The position numbers and the translations under genes were made by a program. From Cladorhizidae sp. MBARI D1340-BT2 (taxonomy: Eukaryota > Porifera > Demospongiae > Poecilosclerida > Cladorhizidae), in the NCBI GenBank assembly GCA_028752905.1, contig JAQNBH010000003.1, positions 558,001 to 622,000 on the forward strand: a DNA stretch of 64,000 bases. Direction: 5' to 3'. The notes beneath the pieces are model-generated. The model did no database searches. It worked only from the letters and a program-made list of their open reading frames with translations, and was not told the DNA's origin. How positions within the stretch are numbered: position 1 is the first letter of the stretch; each line of letters opens with the position of its first letter. Positions 44,801 through 56,800 of the stretch are shown here, piece by piece.

Positions 44801-47800
44801 CATGCAACAGGACTCCGGCTTCTATGGTTCGAGTTGTAGGATAAGTTGGTCCTTGATGCCCCCCCATCGACTTACACATATTAGTTGATTTCTCTCCTAC
44901 AATCAGTTTCCAACCTACTTCTCCATGGACCCTATTAAACTGTAATGAGAGAAGAGTCGATCCAGCAGGCATACAAGTGTGCTTGCAAAAGAATGGAAAA
45001 TTCTATTGATAGTGAACTGACCGTCATTTTTATTATGTGAAGATGTCTATTATGTGAAGATGTCTACTAACATAAGGCAAGTACATATACGATTCACACA
45101 AAAATATACATGTCAGAGAAACGGTACGAATGTCGTCTTTTGTCATGCCAATTGGGTCGTCTTGGTTGTGACAGCCAAGCCTTGTATGATAGTGTGTTTA
45201 ATTGTCATGAAAGTTCACTGGTGATAGTTATGCATGCTCATTGCCCAATTATTATGGTAACCAGTGAACAAAATTTAGCAATTTTGTAAAGTACAACATT
45301 CAAGTTCAAACAATCCTGAGTGCAGTCTGTGGATCTTGAGTTGGACTGCATTCACCAATCCATATAACATCCACTATGCCACAAGTCATCTCGCCCATCT
45401 TCTTTTCATCTGGAAAGGTAGGGTAGGGAGGAGAATTGTAATATTACCTTGCCTTTAAGATTTGGAAATCAAATGTTTCACCAATACAATCAATCTAAGC
45501 TTGCCAAAGAGTAGCAAGTTTGCTAAGGAGTAAACCAAGCAGGCAAGATTGTCTTGGGTCCTTCAAGCCCCCAAACTAAACTCCTAGCCACAACCCAGGC
45601 AAAGCTATGTTCATAAGCTTACCTTTCAAATTTAGAATAAGCTAATCAATCAAGCTTCCTTAAACTAAGGCAAACCAGCTTATAAACTATAAGCTTAAAC
45701 CAAGTTGCCAGATAAACCAAGCTTAGCAAGCTTTAGAAATGATAGACAGCATTACCTTGTTCTACGTGTCTGATGAACTGACAGTAGGTGGAAGGTCCAT
45801 CCTAAAGCGGTCCTGCACCACAGAACGGTGCGCAGTGAAATGTGTAGTCCTAGTTAGGTCTGTAGCACAGACGCTGAAGCTAGTCAACAGTTATTTCGTC
45901 GGTCCGCTTCACCAGCTCCTCTATTCCTTCGAGGTTTGCACTAATATCGATGGCCTTTCGCTGCAGAACGACTTTAAGAAGCGAGAGGTTGCCAAACGGA
46001 CGAACAAGCTAGAGAACGACGCCAATTGTAACTTGAAGCACGAGGCTGGAGAACGACCGCGCGAACAAGGGCGAGATAATTAAATCGCAAACGAGTTTGA
46101 AACGCGAAGGAAAAAAAATTACTCGCCGTTGGAACGGACCTGTTACTAAACGACGTTGGAACGACGTTGAAAATAGCGCGAACGGAATAGTAACGCAACG
46201 GAACTGGAACTTTTTTTTGTCTCCTACTGTAATCATGCAAGAAGCAATGTCTGCTAGAACCACACAGTAACCAGGCCTGGTCTATTAGGCCAGTACTGCT
46301 AGAGCCACACAGTAACCAGGCCTGGTCTATTAGGCCAGTACTGCTAGAGCCACACAGTAACCAGGCCGGGTCTATTAGGCCAGTACTGCTAGAGCCACAC
46401 AGTAACCAGGCCTGGTCTATTAGGCCAGTACTGCTAGAGCCACACAGTAACCAGGCCTGGTCTATTAGGCCAGTACTGCTAGAGCCACACAGTAACCAGG
46501 CATGGTCTATTAGGCCAGTACTGCTAGAGCCACACAGTAACCAGGCCTGGTCTATTAGGCCAGTACTGCTAGAGCCACACAGTAACCAGGCCTGGTCTAT
46601 TAGGCCAGTACTGCTAGAGCCACACAGTAACCAGGCCTGGTCTATTAGGCCAGTACTGCTAGAGCCACACAGTAACCAGGCCTGGTCTATTAGGCCAGTA
46701 CTGCTAGAGCCACACAGTAACCAGGCATGGTCTATTAGGCCAGTACTGCTAGAGCCACACAGTAACCAGGCCTGGTCTATTAGTATTTGACACAGTCCCA
46801 AGCTTATGACCTCCATGGCCACACTTTGCCATTCTGCTCCTGCTCCTGAGCCAACAAGCTTATATCTCACCTAGAACTCACTTTGGCACTTCTCAGCCTA
46901 TTGTAGATTATCAAATCAACCAACACGCCCGCCCATGTGCGTGCAATATTGAGCCTAGCTGATCTGAGACGGCAGCAGCTGCCAGAAGCGTACTCTTGTG
47001 GCAATAGTTAACAGCACAGACCTCCAACACAACCAGGAATAGTGTCCTCAGAAGCTTACTCTTGTGGCAATAGTTAACAGCACAGACCTCCAACACAACC
47101 AGGAATAGTGTCCTCAGAAGCTTACTCTTGTGGCAATAGTTAACAGCACAGACCTCCAACACAACCAGGAATAGTGTCCTCAGAAGCTTACTCTTGTGGC
47201 AATAGTTAACAGCACAGACCTCCAACACAACCAGGAATAGTGTCCTCAGAAGCTTACTCTTGTGGCAATAATGAATAGGTGCCTATAAAACACCATTACT
47301 AAATAATGCACACGATTGATTCTTCTACGACTTCTTTTACATTTATATTTTCAGAATACGAGCAAAGAAGAGAACTGGTCTGGGGAGGACAAGCAAAGAA
47401 GGGAACTGGTCTGGGGAGGACAAGCAAAGAAGGGAACTGGTCTGGGGAGGACAAGCAAAGAAGGGAACTGGTCTGGGGAGGACAAGCAAAGAAGGGAACT
47501 GGTCTGGGGAGGACAAGCAAAGAAGGGAACTGGTCTGGGGAGGACAAGCAAAGAAGGGAACTGGTCTGGGGAGGACAAGCAAAGAAGAGAACTGGTCTGG
47601 GGAGGACAAGCAAAGAAGGGGACTGGTCTGGGGAGGACAAGCAAAGAAGGGAACTGGTCTGGGGAGGACAAGCAAAGAAGGGGACTGGTCTGGGGAGGAC
47701 AAGCAAAGAAGGGAACTGGTCTGGGGAGGACAAGCAAAGAAGGGAACTGGTCTGGGGAGGACAAGCAAAGAAGGGGACTGGTCTGGGGAGGACAAGCAAA

Positions 47801-50800
47801 GAAGGGAACTGGTCTGGGGAGGACAAGCAAAGAAGGGGACTGGTCTGGGGAGCTCGAGGAGGAGTTAGAAATGGCTTGTCAAGTGTTGCTACCATAACTA
47901 CAACTCGATTTGGACTCGCTTAATTAATTGGTGAGAGGCTCTGTTGGGGAAACATGAAGACAATTTTCAGGACAGCCTCAAGTGATGTACACATCCTCTA
48001 TGTCAGTACGCTTCTTTACGAGGTAGACATACACGCCTAACAAAGACAGGTACTGCTCACTGTGCACTAAATGGAGAGGCTAACGTTCAGGTGTGCACTA
48101 AATGGAGAAATTTTACAGTGAGCTTGTCAAATAAGGAAGGAAATATTAATCTCCCCACGCAGACCTCCACCATTTCCCTCTCGAGTCCTACATGTACATG
48201 TGTAAATTAGTGTGTGTGTGTGTTAAGTAATGCTACAGTACTTCCCCCCCCCCCCCCTCCCCACACACACACACGGCTGCTTACTCACCTCTGCCCTAGT
48301 TTTGTAGGTGTGCTCCTCCAACTTCTTCTCCACTGTCATATAGTCCATGGGTGTCGTGACCACCTCAAAATAGCCTGGGGCTATGGACTCGGTCACTGGC
48401 TCATCAAACACCCAGCCCTCCTCGTGCTTGCGCAAGGCACCAACAACTTTGTACACACGCACACACACACACACACAGACAATGTTTCATGTTAAAGCTT
48501 CTGGACACACATGGCAGAGTATGTGGGTTTCAGGTCACCAAGCTACAGGATAGGACAGATACTAGGACCCAACTACAGGACGTGCAGTAGAAGAGAGATA
48601 CTAGGACCCAACTACAGGACATGCAGAGGAGAGATACTAGGACACAACTACAGGACGTGCAGTAGAGGAGAGATACTAGGACCCAACTACAGGACATGCA
48701 GTAGAGGAGATATATACTAGGACCCAACTACTACAGGACGTGCAGTAGAGGAGATATATATACTAGGACACAACTACAGGACGTGCAGTCGAGGAGAGAT
48801 ACAGTACTAGGACACAACTACAGGACGTGCAGTATCAGAGGAGATATATATACTAGGACACAACTACAGGACATGCAGTAGAGGAGAGATACTAGGACAC
48901 AACTACAGGACATGCAGTAGAGGAGATATATATACTAGGACCCAACTACAGGACGTGCAGTAGAGGAGAGATACTAGGACACAACTAGAGGACATGCAGT
49001 AGAGGAGATATATATACTAGGACCCAACTACAGGACGTGCAGTAGAGGAGAGATACTAGGACACAACTACAGGACGTGCAGTAGAGGAGAGATACTAGGA
49101 CACAACTACAGGACATGCAGTAGAGGAGATATATATACTAGGACACAACTACAGGACATGCAGTAGAGGAGATATATATACTAGGACACAACTACAGGAC
49201 GTGCAGTAGAGGAGATACTTCAGTAGGAGCCAAAAAAATGTTCCGGTCGCGTTGCATTAACGTTGGCTTCTGAGCAACGTCCTCTTCCAACGTCATTAAG
49301 AAAACAACTCCTTTCCAACAGCGAAGAATCTTTTTCCTTCGCGTTTCAAAATCATTTATGGTTCAATTTGCTCGCCCTCATTTGCACATCGTTCATCAGC
49401 CTCGTGCTTTAAGTACAATCGGCTTTGTGCTCCAGCTTTCTCAGCCTCTCGCTTCTTGTACCGTTCATAATGTCGTTCTTCAGCGAAAGGCCCTCAATAT
49501 TAAAGCCAGCCCGAAGGAATAGAGGTGATGAAACTGACCAATGAGACAACTGTTGACTAACTCCAGCATCTGCTACAGACCAAACAATTTACACTGTGCA
49601 CCATCAGCGCTGCAGTGCTCTAGGAAAGACCTTCCGAGGTAGCTCTACTGTCAGCTCATCAGACACGTGGAACAAGGTAAGCTGTCTGTCATTTCTAAAG
49701 CTGGCTAAGCTTGTTAGTTAGCTAATTTAAACTGACAACTGGTTTAAGCCTACAGTTTATAAGCTGGTTTGGCTTGGCTTAACTGGATTGATTAGGTTAT
49801 TCGAAATTTGAAGGGTATGCTTAAGAGCATAGCTTTGCCTTGGTTATGGCTTGGAGTTTAGCTTGGAGTTTAGCTTGGGGGCTTGAAGGACTAGCTTAAC
49901 ACAGGCTAAGACTTTTTAAGACGGTCTTGACTGCTTAGCTTACTCCTTAGCTTACTCAGCTTAGCTTCAGTCAGTGAAACATTGATTTCCAAATTGTTAA
50001 AGGCAAGTATCTCCTTCCTTCCTACCTTTCCAGATGTAGTGGATATGGCATTTTCTTGGGGAGGTGACTTGTGGCGTAGAGGATGTTATAAGGACCAGTC
50101 CAACTCGAGATCCACAGACTGCACTCAATTCTTGCAAGGATTGTTGAACTGCAGGAGCAGCAACTGGCTATTGAATGTGGTACCTATTCACTGGTATGTA
50201 TGTAGTTCATGCATATATACAAGATTGCTATGATTATTGCTCACCAGTAGAGTAAGGTTACCATAATCATGGAGCAATGAGCATGCAGAACTATCACCAG
50301 TGAACTTTCATGACAATTTAACACACTATCACTAACACTATAAACATAATTGTCCATGTCATTGCTTTATTTAGCAAGCATAAACACTTGTATGCTCGCT
50401 GGATCCACTGCAAACACTTCTCCCATACAGGCTCAAATTCAAGAGGTGTATGTTTGCAACCAGTGAATGTAGACCAGTATGTATGTGTAGGTCGATGGGG
50501 CATCAGGACAAACTTATCCTATAACTCCACCATAGAAGTCTGAGGTCCTGTTGCATGTACAATAGAACATAATAAAGACATGCACCATGCAATAGTAGAT
50601 GTCTTTATTACGTTCTATTGTACATGCAGTTAGATATCCTGTAAACTCTTCAACCTTTCTAAGGCAAGACTTGCTAAGCTACTCTGTGAAGTTTCTCTAA
50701 GGCAAGGCTTGCTAGCTACTAAAGGCCCTGTGAGGGAATTTAAAAGGGGGGAGGCTTTGTTTTGCAAGCCTTAGTCTACACCAGGCTTTACCTAAGACTA

Positions 50801-53800
50801 TGCTTAGCAAACCTAACCTCTACAAAACTATATACTGTGGCAAGCTTTGTCTAACACATCTTGAGTGGCTATGAACTAGAAGGCAAAGCTACTAATGCTA
50901 AGTAGAGAGTAGACCTGAAGAACAGACACTAGTGGGCACAGGCCAAAAGGTTAGGAAGAGAAATAACTAATACAACTTACTTCTGTCAGCAATAAACATC
51001 TTGAATGGCAAAATGACTTCTGGGAAGAAGAAAACAAAGTGGGGCAAAAACACTCGCTAGATTTAGCAGCCTCCCCATGTGCCAACAACTGGGGCACCCT
51101 CCCCATGTGCCAACAATTGGGGCACACTCCCCATGTGCCAACAACTGGGGCACCCTCCCCATGTACCAACAACTGGGGCACCCTCCCCATGTGCCAACAA
51201 CTGGGGCACCCTCCCCATGTACTAACAACTGGGGCACCCTCCCCATGTGCCAACAACTGGGGCACCCTCCCCATGTACCAACAACTGGGGCACCCTCCCC
51301 ATGTGCCAACAACTGGGGCACCCTCCCCATGTGCCAACAACTGGGGCACCCTCCCCATGTGCCAACAACTGGGGCACCCTCCCCATGTACCAACAACTGG
51401 GGCACCCTCCCCATGTGCCAACAACTGGGGCACCCTCCCCATGTGCGCGTGAACGTTGTTTCTACTCGTAACATTAATGTTATAACAGGCACGGAACTAG
51501 AATGTTTTAGCACCTACTGTAGGTCACACGCTCAGGACATGCAGTAGAGGAGAGATACTAGGTCACAAGCTACAGGACATATAGTAGAGGAGAGATACTA
51601 GGTCACAAGCTACAGGACATGTAGTAGAGGAGAGTTTCTAGGTCACAAGCTACAGTACATGTAGTAGAGGAGAGATACTAGGTCACAAGCTATAGGACAT
51701 ATAGTAGAGGAGAGATACTAGGTCACAAGCTACAGGACATGTAGTAGAGGAGGGATACTAGGTCACAAGCTATAGGACATATAGTAGAGGAGAGATACTA
51801 GGTCACAAGCTACAGGACATAGAGTAAAGGAGAGATACTAGGTCACAAGCTATAGTACATATAGTAGAGGAGAGATACTAGGTCACAAGCTACAAGAACA
51901 TATAGTAGAGGAGAGATACTAGGTCACAAGCTACAGGACATATAGTAGAGGAGAGATACTAGGTCACAAGCTATAGGACATATAGTAGAGGAGAGATACT
52001 AGGTCACAAGCTACAAGAACATATAGTAGAGGAGAGATACTAGGTCACAAGCTATAGGACACATAGTAGAGGAGAAATACTAGGTCACAAGCTATAGGAC
52101 ATATAGTAGAGGAGAGATACTAGGTCACATAGTAGAGGAGAGGACTAGGTCACAAGCTATAGGACACATAGTAGAGGAGAGATACTAGGTCACAAGCTAT
52201 AGGACACATAGTAGAGGAGAGATACTAGGTCACAAGCTATAGGACACATAGTAGACGAGAGATACTAGGTCACAAGCTATAGGACACATAGTAGAGGAGA
52301 GATACTAGGTCACAAGCTATAGGACATATAGTAGAGGAGATATACTAGGTCACAAGCTATAGGACACATAGTAGAGGAGAGATACTAGGTCACAAGCTAC
52401 AGGACATATAGTAGAGGAGAGATACTAGGTCACAAGCTACAGGACATATAGTAAAGGAGAGATACTAGGTCACAAGCTATAGGACATATAGTAGAGAGAT
52501 ACTAGGTCACAAGCTACAAGAACATATAGTAGAGGAGAGATACTACATGTAGGTCACAAGCTATAGGACACATAGTAGAGGAGAAATACTAGGTCACAAG
52601 CTATAGGACATATAGTAGAGGAGAGATACTAGGTCACAAGCTATAGGACACATAGTAGAGGAGAGATACTACACAAGCTATAGGACACATAGTAGAGGAG
52701 AGATACTAGGTCACAAGCTATAGGACACATAGTAGAGGAGAGATACTAGGACACATAGTAGAGGAGAGATACTAGGTCACAAGCTATAGGACACATAGTA
52801 GAGGAGAGATACTAGGTCACAAGCTACAGGACATATAGTAGAGCATAGATACTAGGTCACAAGTTACAGGACAGTTAGTAGAGCATAGATACTAGGTCAC
52901 AGTTACAGGTCCGAATTTTGATTTTCACACTATGAACATCTAATGTGGTCCATGATCATGTGAGACCAGAGTCTGCCATGATCATGTGACCAGAGTCTGC
53001 CATGATCATGTGACCAGAGTCTATTATGATCATGTGACCAGAGTCTGCCATGATCATGTGACCAGAGTCTGTTAGATGCTCACTCTTGTGCATGGCAGTG
53101 TAGAGGTCAAAGTCCCTCTCCTCAGTGAGGAGGAACCCTTCGGCCATCCTCTGCACCTCAGAGACACTCTCTGCTGCTCCAATTGCTGCCTTCCTCCGAC
53201 CACTCAGCTCTCCGCTCATCGCCTTCTCCCAGTTGCTCTCCTCCTCCTGCCGGAGCTTGCTCTGCACCTCCTCCCTCTGCTTCCTCCGCTGCAGAGCCTC
53301 CTCCATCCGACGCTGTCGCTTCAGCTCAGCCTCCTCCTCCCTTACTTGTTCCTCCTCCTCCTCGATACGACGCATATCCTCTCTCTGCATCTCACGCTCC
53401 ATCGCACATTGCCTCTACACAAACACACATGAGACATGTGAAAGTCATGTGACACATGCACGAAGGTAACTGCTAATAACACTAGTCAATGTGGAGGGCA
53501 TGTTGGCACATGCTTAGTAGTGAGTCAATGTGGAGGGCATATGTAGTAGGTAACTGCTAATAACACTACATGTATGTAGTAGATTCACCTTGAGCAACAA
53601 CAACAGTTACCATAGACTATATGACTGGGTGTGACCTCTTGTTACCATGGTGATGGTACATCTGTGCACTACTACACGTACACACACACACACACATCTG
53701 TACACTACTACTATGCACACACACACACACACATCTGTACACTACTACTATGCACACACACACACACACACATCTGTACACTACTACTATGCACACACAC

Positions 53801-56800
53801 ACACACACACACATCTGTACACTACTACTATGCACACACACACACACACATCTGTACACTACTACTATGCACACACATACATACACACATCTGTGCACTA
53901 CTACTATGCACACACACACACACACATCTGTACACTACTACTATGCACACACATACATACATCTTCCTCCTTAATAGCACTCTTGATGGCTATTCTGTCG
54001 GACATGCGGCGTGGCAAGTCTGACAGTATCCTCTTCTTCATCTGCTTCTCTCTCGTTGTCAAGATATGCTCCACCTCAGGGAGAAACTCTGCATAATGAC
54101 GAGCACACAAGCACACACACCTAGTAAGAGTTTTCTGGTGTTTGTTTGCAGTCTTTGTGTTGGTGGATGTGGGGAGGAGTGCCCAAATATGAGCCTCCTG
54201 ATATCTGCACAGCACACGATCAGTCACAGACAACTTGTACACTACATGACTGCTGACAAAATATGTCCCTGCGGAGTCCATGGAAAAAAGTGGAAAATCC
54301 AAAAGTTTTTTTTGCGAGGTTCCTACTAACCTAACCACTATAGGGGCAGGGGGGTTCCCAGTGTGCAGGGGTCTAGTCTGTGTTGGGTTCCCAGTGTGCA
54401 GGGGTCTGGTCTGTGTTGGGTTCCCAGTGTGCAGGGGTCTAGTCTGTGTTGGGTTCCCAGTGTGCAGGGGTCTAGTCTGTGTTGGGTTCCCAGTGTGCAG
54501 GGGTCTAGTCTGTGTTGGGTTCCCAGTGTGCAGGGGTCTAGTCTGTGTTGGGTTCCCAGTGTGCAGGGGTCTGTGTTGGGTTCCCAGTGTGCAGGGGTCT
54601 AGTCTGTGTTGGGTTCCCAGTGTGCAGGGGTCTGGTCTGTGTTGGGTTCCCAGTGTGCAGGGGTCTGTGTTGGGTTCCCAGTGTGCAGGGGTCTGGTCTG
54701 TGTTGGGTTCCCAGTGTGCAGGGGTCTAGTCTGTGTTGGGTTCCCAGTGTGCAGGGGTCTGTGTTGGGTTCCCAGTGTGCAGGGGTCTAGTCTGTGTTGG
54801 GTTCCCAGTGTGCAGTGGTCTGGTCTGTGTTGGGTTCCCAGTGTGCAGGGGTCTAGTCTGTGTTGGGTTCCCAGTGTGCAGTGGTCTGGTCTGTGTTGGG
54901 TTCCCAGTGTGCAGGGGTCTGGTCTGTGTTGGGTTCCCAGTGTGCAGGGGTCTAGTCTGTGTTGGGTTCCCAGTGTGCAGGGGTCTAGTCTGTGTTGGGT
55001 TCCCAGTGTGCAGGGGTCTAGTCTGTGTTGGGTTCCCAGTGTGCAGGGGTCTAGTCTGTGTTGGGTTCCCAGTGTGCAGGGGTCTAGTCTGTGTTGGGTT
55101 CCCAGTGTGCAGGGGTCTGTGTTGGGTTCCCAGTGTGCAGGGGTCTAGTCTGTGTTGGGTTCCCAGTGTGCAGGGGTCTAGTCTGTGTTGGGTTCCCAGT
55201 GTGCAGGGGTCTAGTCTGTGTTGGGTTCCCAGTGTGCAGGGGTCTGGTCTGTGTTGGGTTCCCAGTGTGCAGGGGTCTGGTCTGTGTTGGGTTCCCAGTG
55301 TGCAGGGGTCTGTGTTGGGTTCCCAGTGTGCAGGGGTCTAGTCTGTGTTGGGTTCCCAGTGTGCAGGGGTCTAGTCTGTGTTGGGTTCCCAGTGTGCAGG
55401 GGTCTAGTCTGTGTTGGGTTCCCAGTGTGCAGGGGTCTGGTCTGTGTTGGGTTCCCAGTGTGCAGGGGTCTGGTCTGTGTTGGGTTCCCAGTGTGCAGGG
55501 GTCTGTGTTGGGTTCCCAGTGTGCAGGGGTCTGGTCTGTGTTGGGTTCCCAGTGTGCAGGGGTCTAGTCTGTGTTGGGTTCCCAGTGTGCAGGGGTCTAG
55601 TCTGTGTTGGGTTCCCAGTGTGCAGGGGTCTAGTCTGTGTTGGGTTCCCAGTGTGCAGGGGTCTAGTCTGTGTTGGGTTCCCAGTGTGCAGGGGTCTAGT
55701 CTGTGTTGGGTTCCCAGTGTGCAGGGGTCTAGTCTGTGTTGGGTTCCCAGTGTGCAGGGGTCTAGTCTGTGTTGGGTTCCCAGTGTGCAGGGGTCTAGTC
55801 TGTGTTGGGTTCCCAGTGTGCAGGGGTCTGGTCTGTGTTGGGTTCCCAGTGTGCAGGGGTCTAGTCTGTGTTGGGTTCCCAGTGTGCAGGGGTCTGGTCT
55901 GTGTTGGGTTCCCAGTGGTCTACATGTTGAGTCCCCAGTATTTGACAGCATAGTTATTACAGTGCACTGTCAGAGGTAAACTCTCCGCATCTTCTGTAAT
56001 AAAAAAGAGGCGCTCCTGGCACGGCTCTGATGTTGCTGTTGTTGTGGGCCCAGTCTGACACGGCACTGATGTTGCTGTTGTTGTTGGCCAGGTCTGACAA
56101 GGCCAACAACTCAGCAACAATGCAGCCAAGCTGCAGCTCTTCTCTCAGTCAGGTTGCTATACTACAGAAAGTGCAAGCTAAGAGCACGGTCCTAGACGAT
56201 GCTGACAGAGTGTGCCTCGTGCCTGACATGCTTCCATTCACCATTGCACGCACACACAAACAAACCAAAGAGTGTAAGTGTAGGTCATGACCTGCCCCCC
56301 AAACCAGCCAAGAGCTGCTGCATTGTGTAAGTGTAGGTCATGACCTGCCCCCCTACAATAGTCCAGCTCGTGTGGTAGGTGAAGCACGTGCAAGTGTGGT
56401 GGGTGAAGCACGTGCAAGTGTGGTGGGTGAAGCACGTGCAAGTGTGGTGGGTGAAGCACGTGCAAGTGTGGTGGGTGAAGCATGTGCTAGTGTGGTGGGT
56501 GAAGCACGTGCTAGTGTGGTGGGTGAAGCACGTGCAAGTGAGGGTGACAACGCGTACCTTGCAGGGCACGAAGCAGCCGCTTGGTGTCAGGGTGTTTGTA
56601 AGGTCTCAGTTGGTCCATGAGATCCGACCACTCCTCCACAGTACTGCACGCCACACGCCATCCCACGGCCTGCTCTAGCACCAGTGCCTCCTTCACCTCC
56701 TCCAGCACCTGGGAGGTCTGCTCCTCCTTTACCACACACACACCAATCTCCCTACACACACAACAAAAATGTTTTAATCCCCTGAGGCTCTGACTAGTAT

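Larger units (their letters stand above)
43371..48446 (-). other. CECR2: Bromodomain of the CECR2-like protein (exons 48446-48289 and 43636-43371)
   Basis: The domain starts at the end of exon 53414-53084 (FDLYTAMHK) and continues over these two exons. Visible landmarks are GWVFDEPV (ZA-loop shelf), TTPMDYMTVEKKL, and SYNGEDSEYYELAE with the asparagine that hydrogen-bonds acetyl-lysine. The shelf is W-V-F where human CECR2, as I recall it, has W-P-F. The two exons are 4.6 kb apart because a 2.3 kb transposon and several arrays occupy the intron. Confidence 0.88.

Noticed and set aside
54280..55979. Plus-strand frames of up to 253 residues and minus-strand 246-residue frame
   Set aside because: Products of the 33-bp minisatellite in a CECR2 intron.
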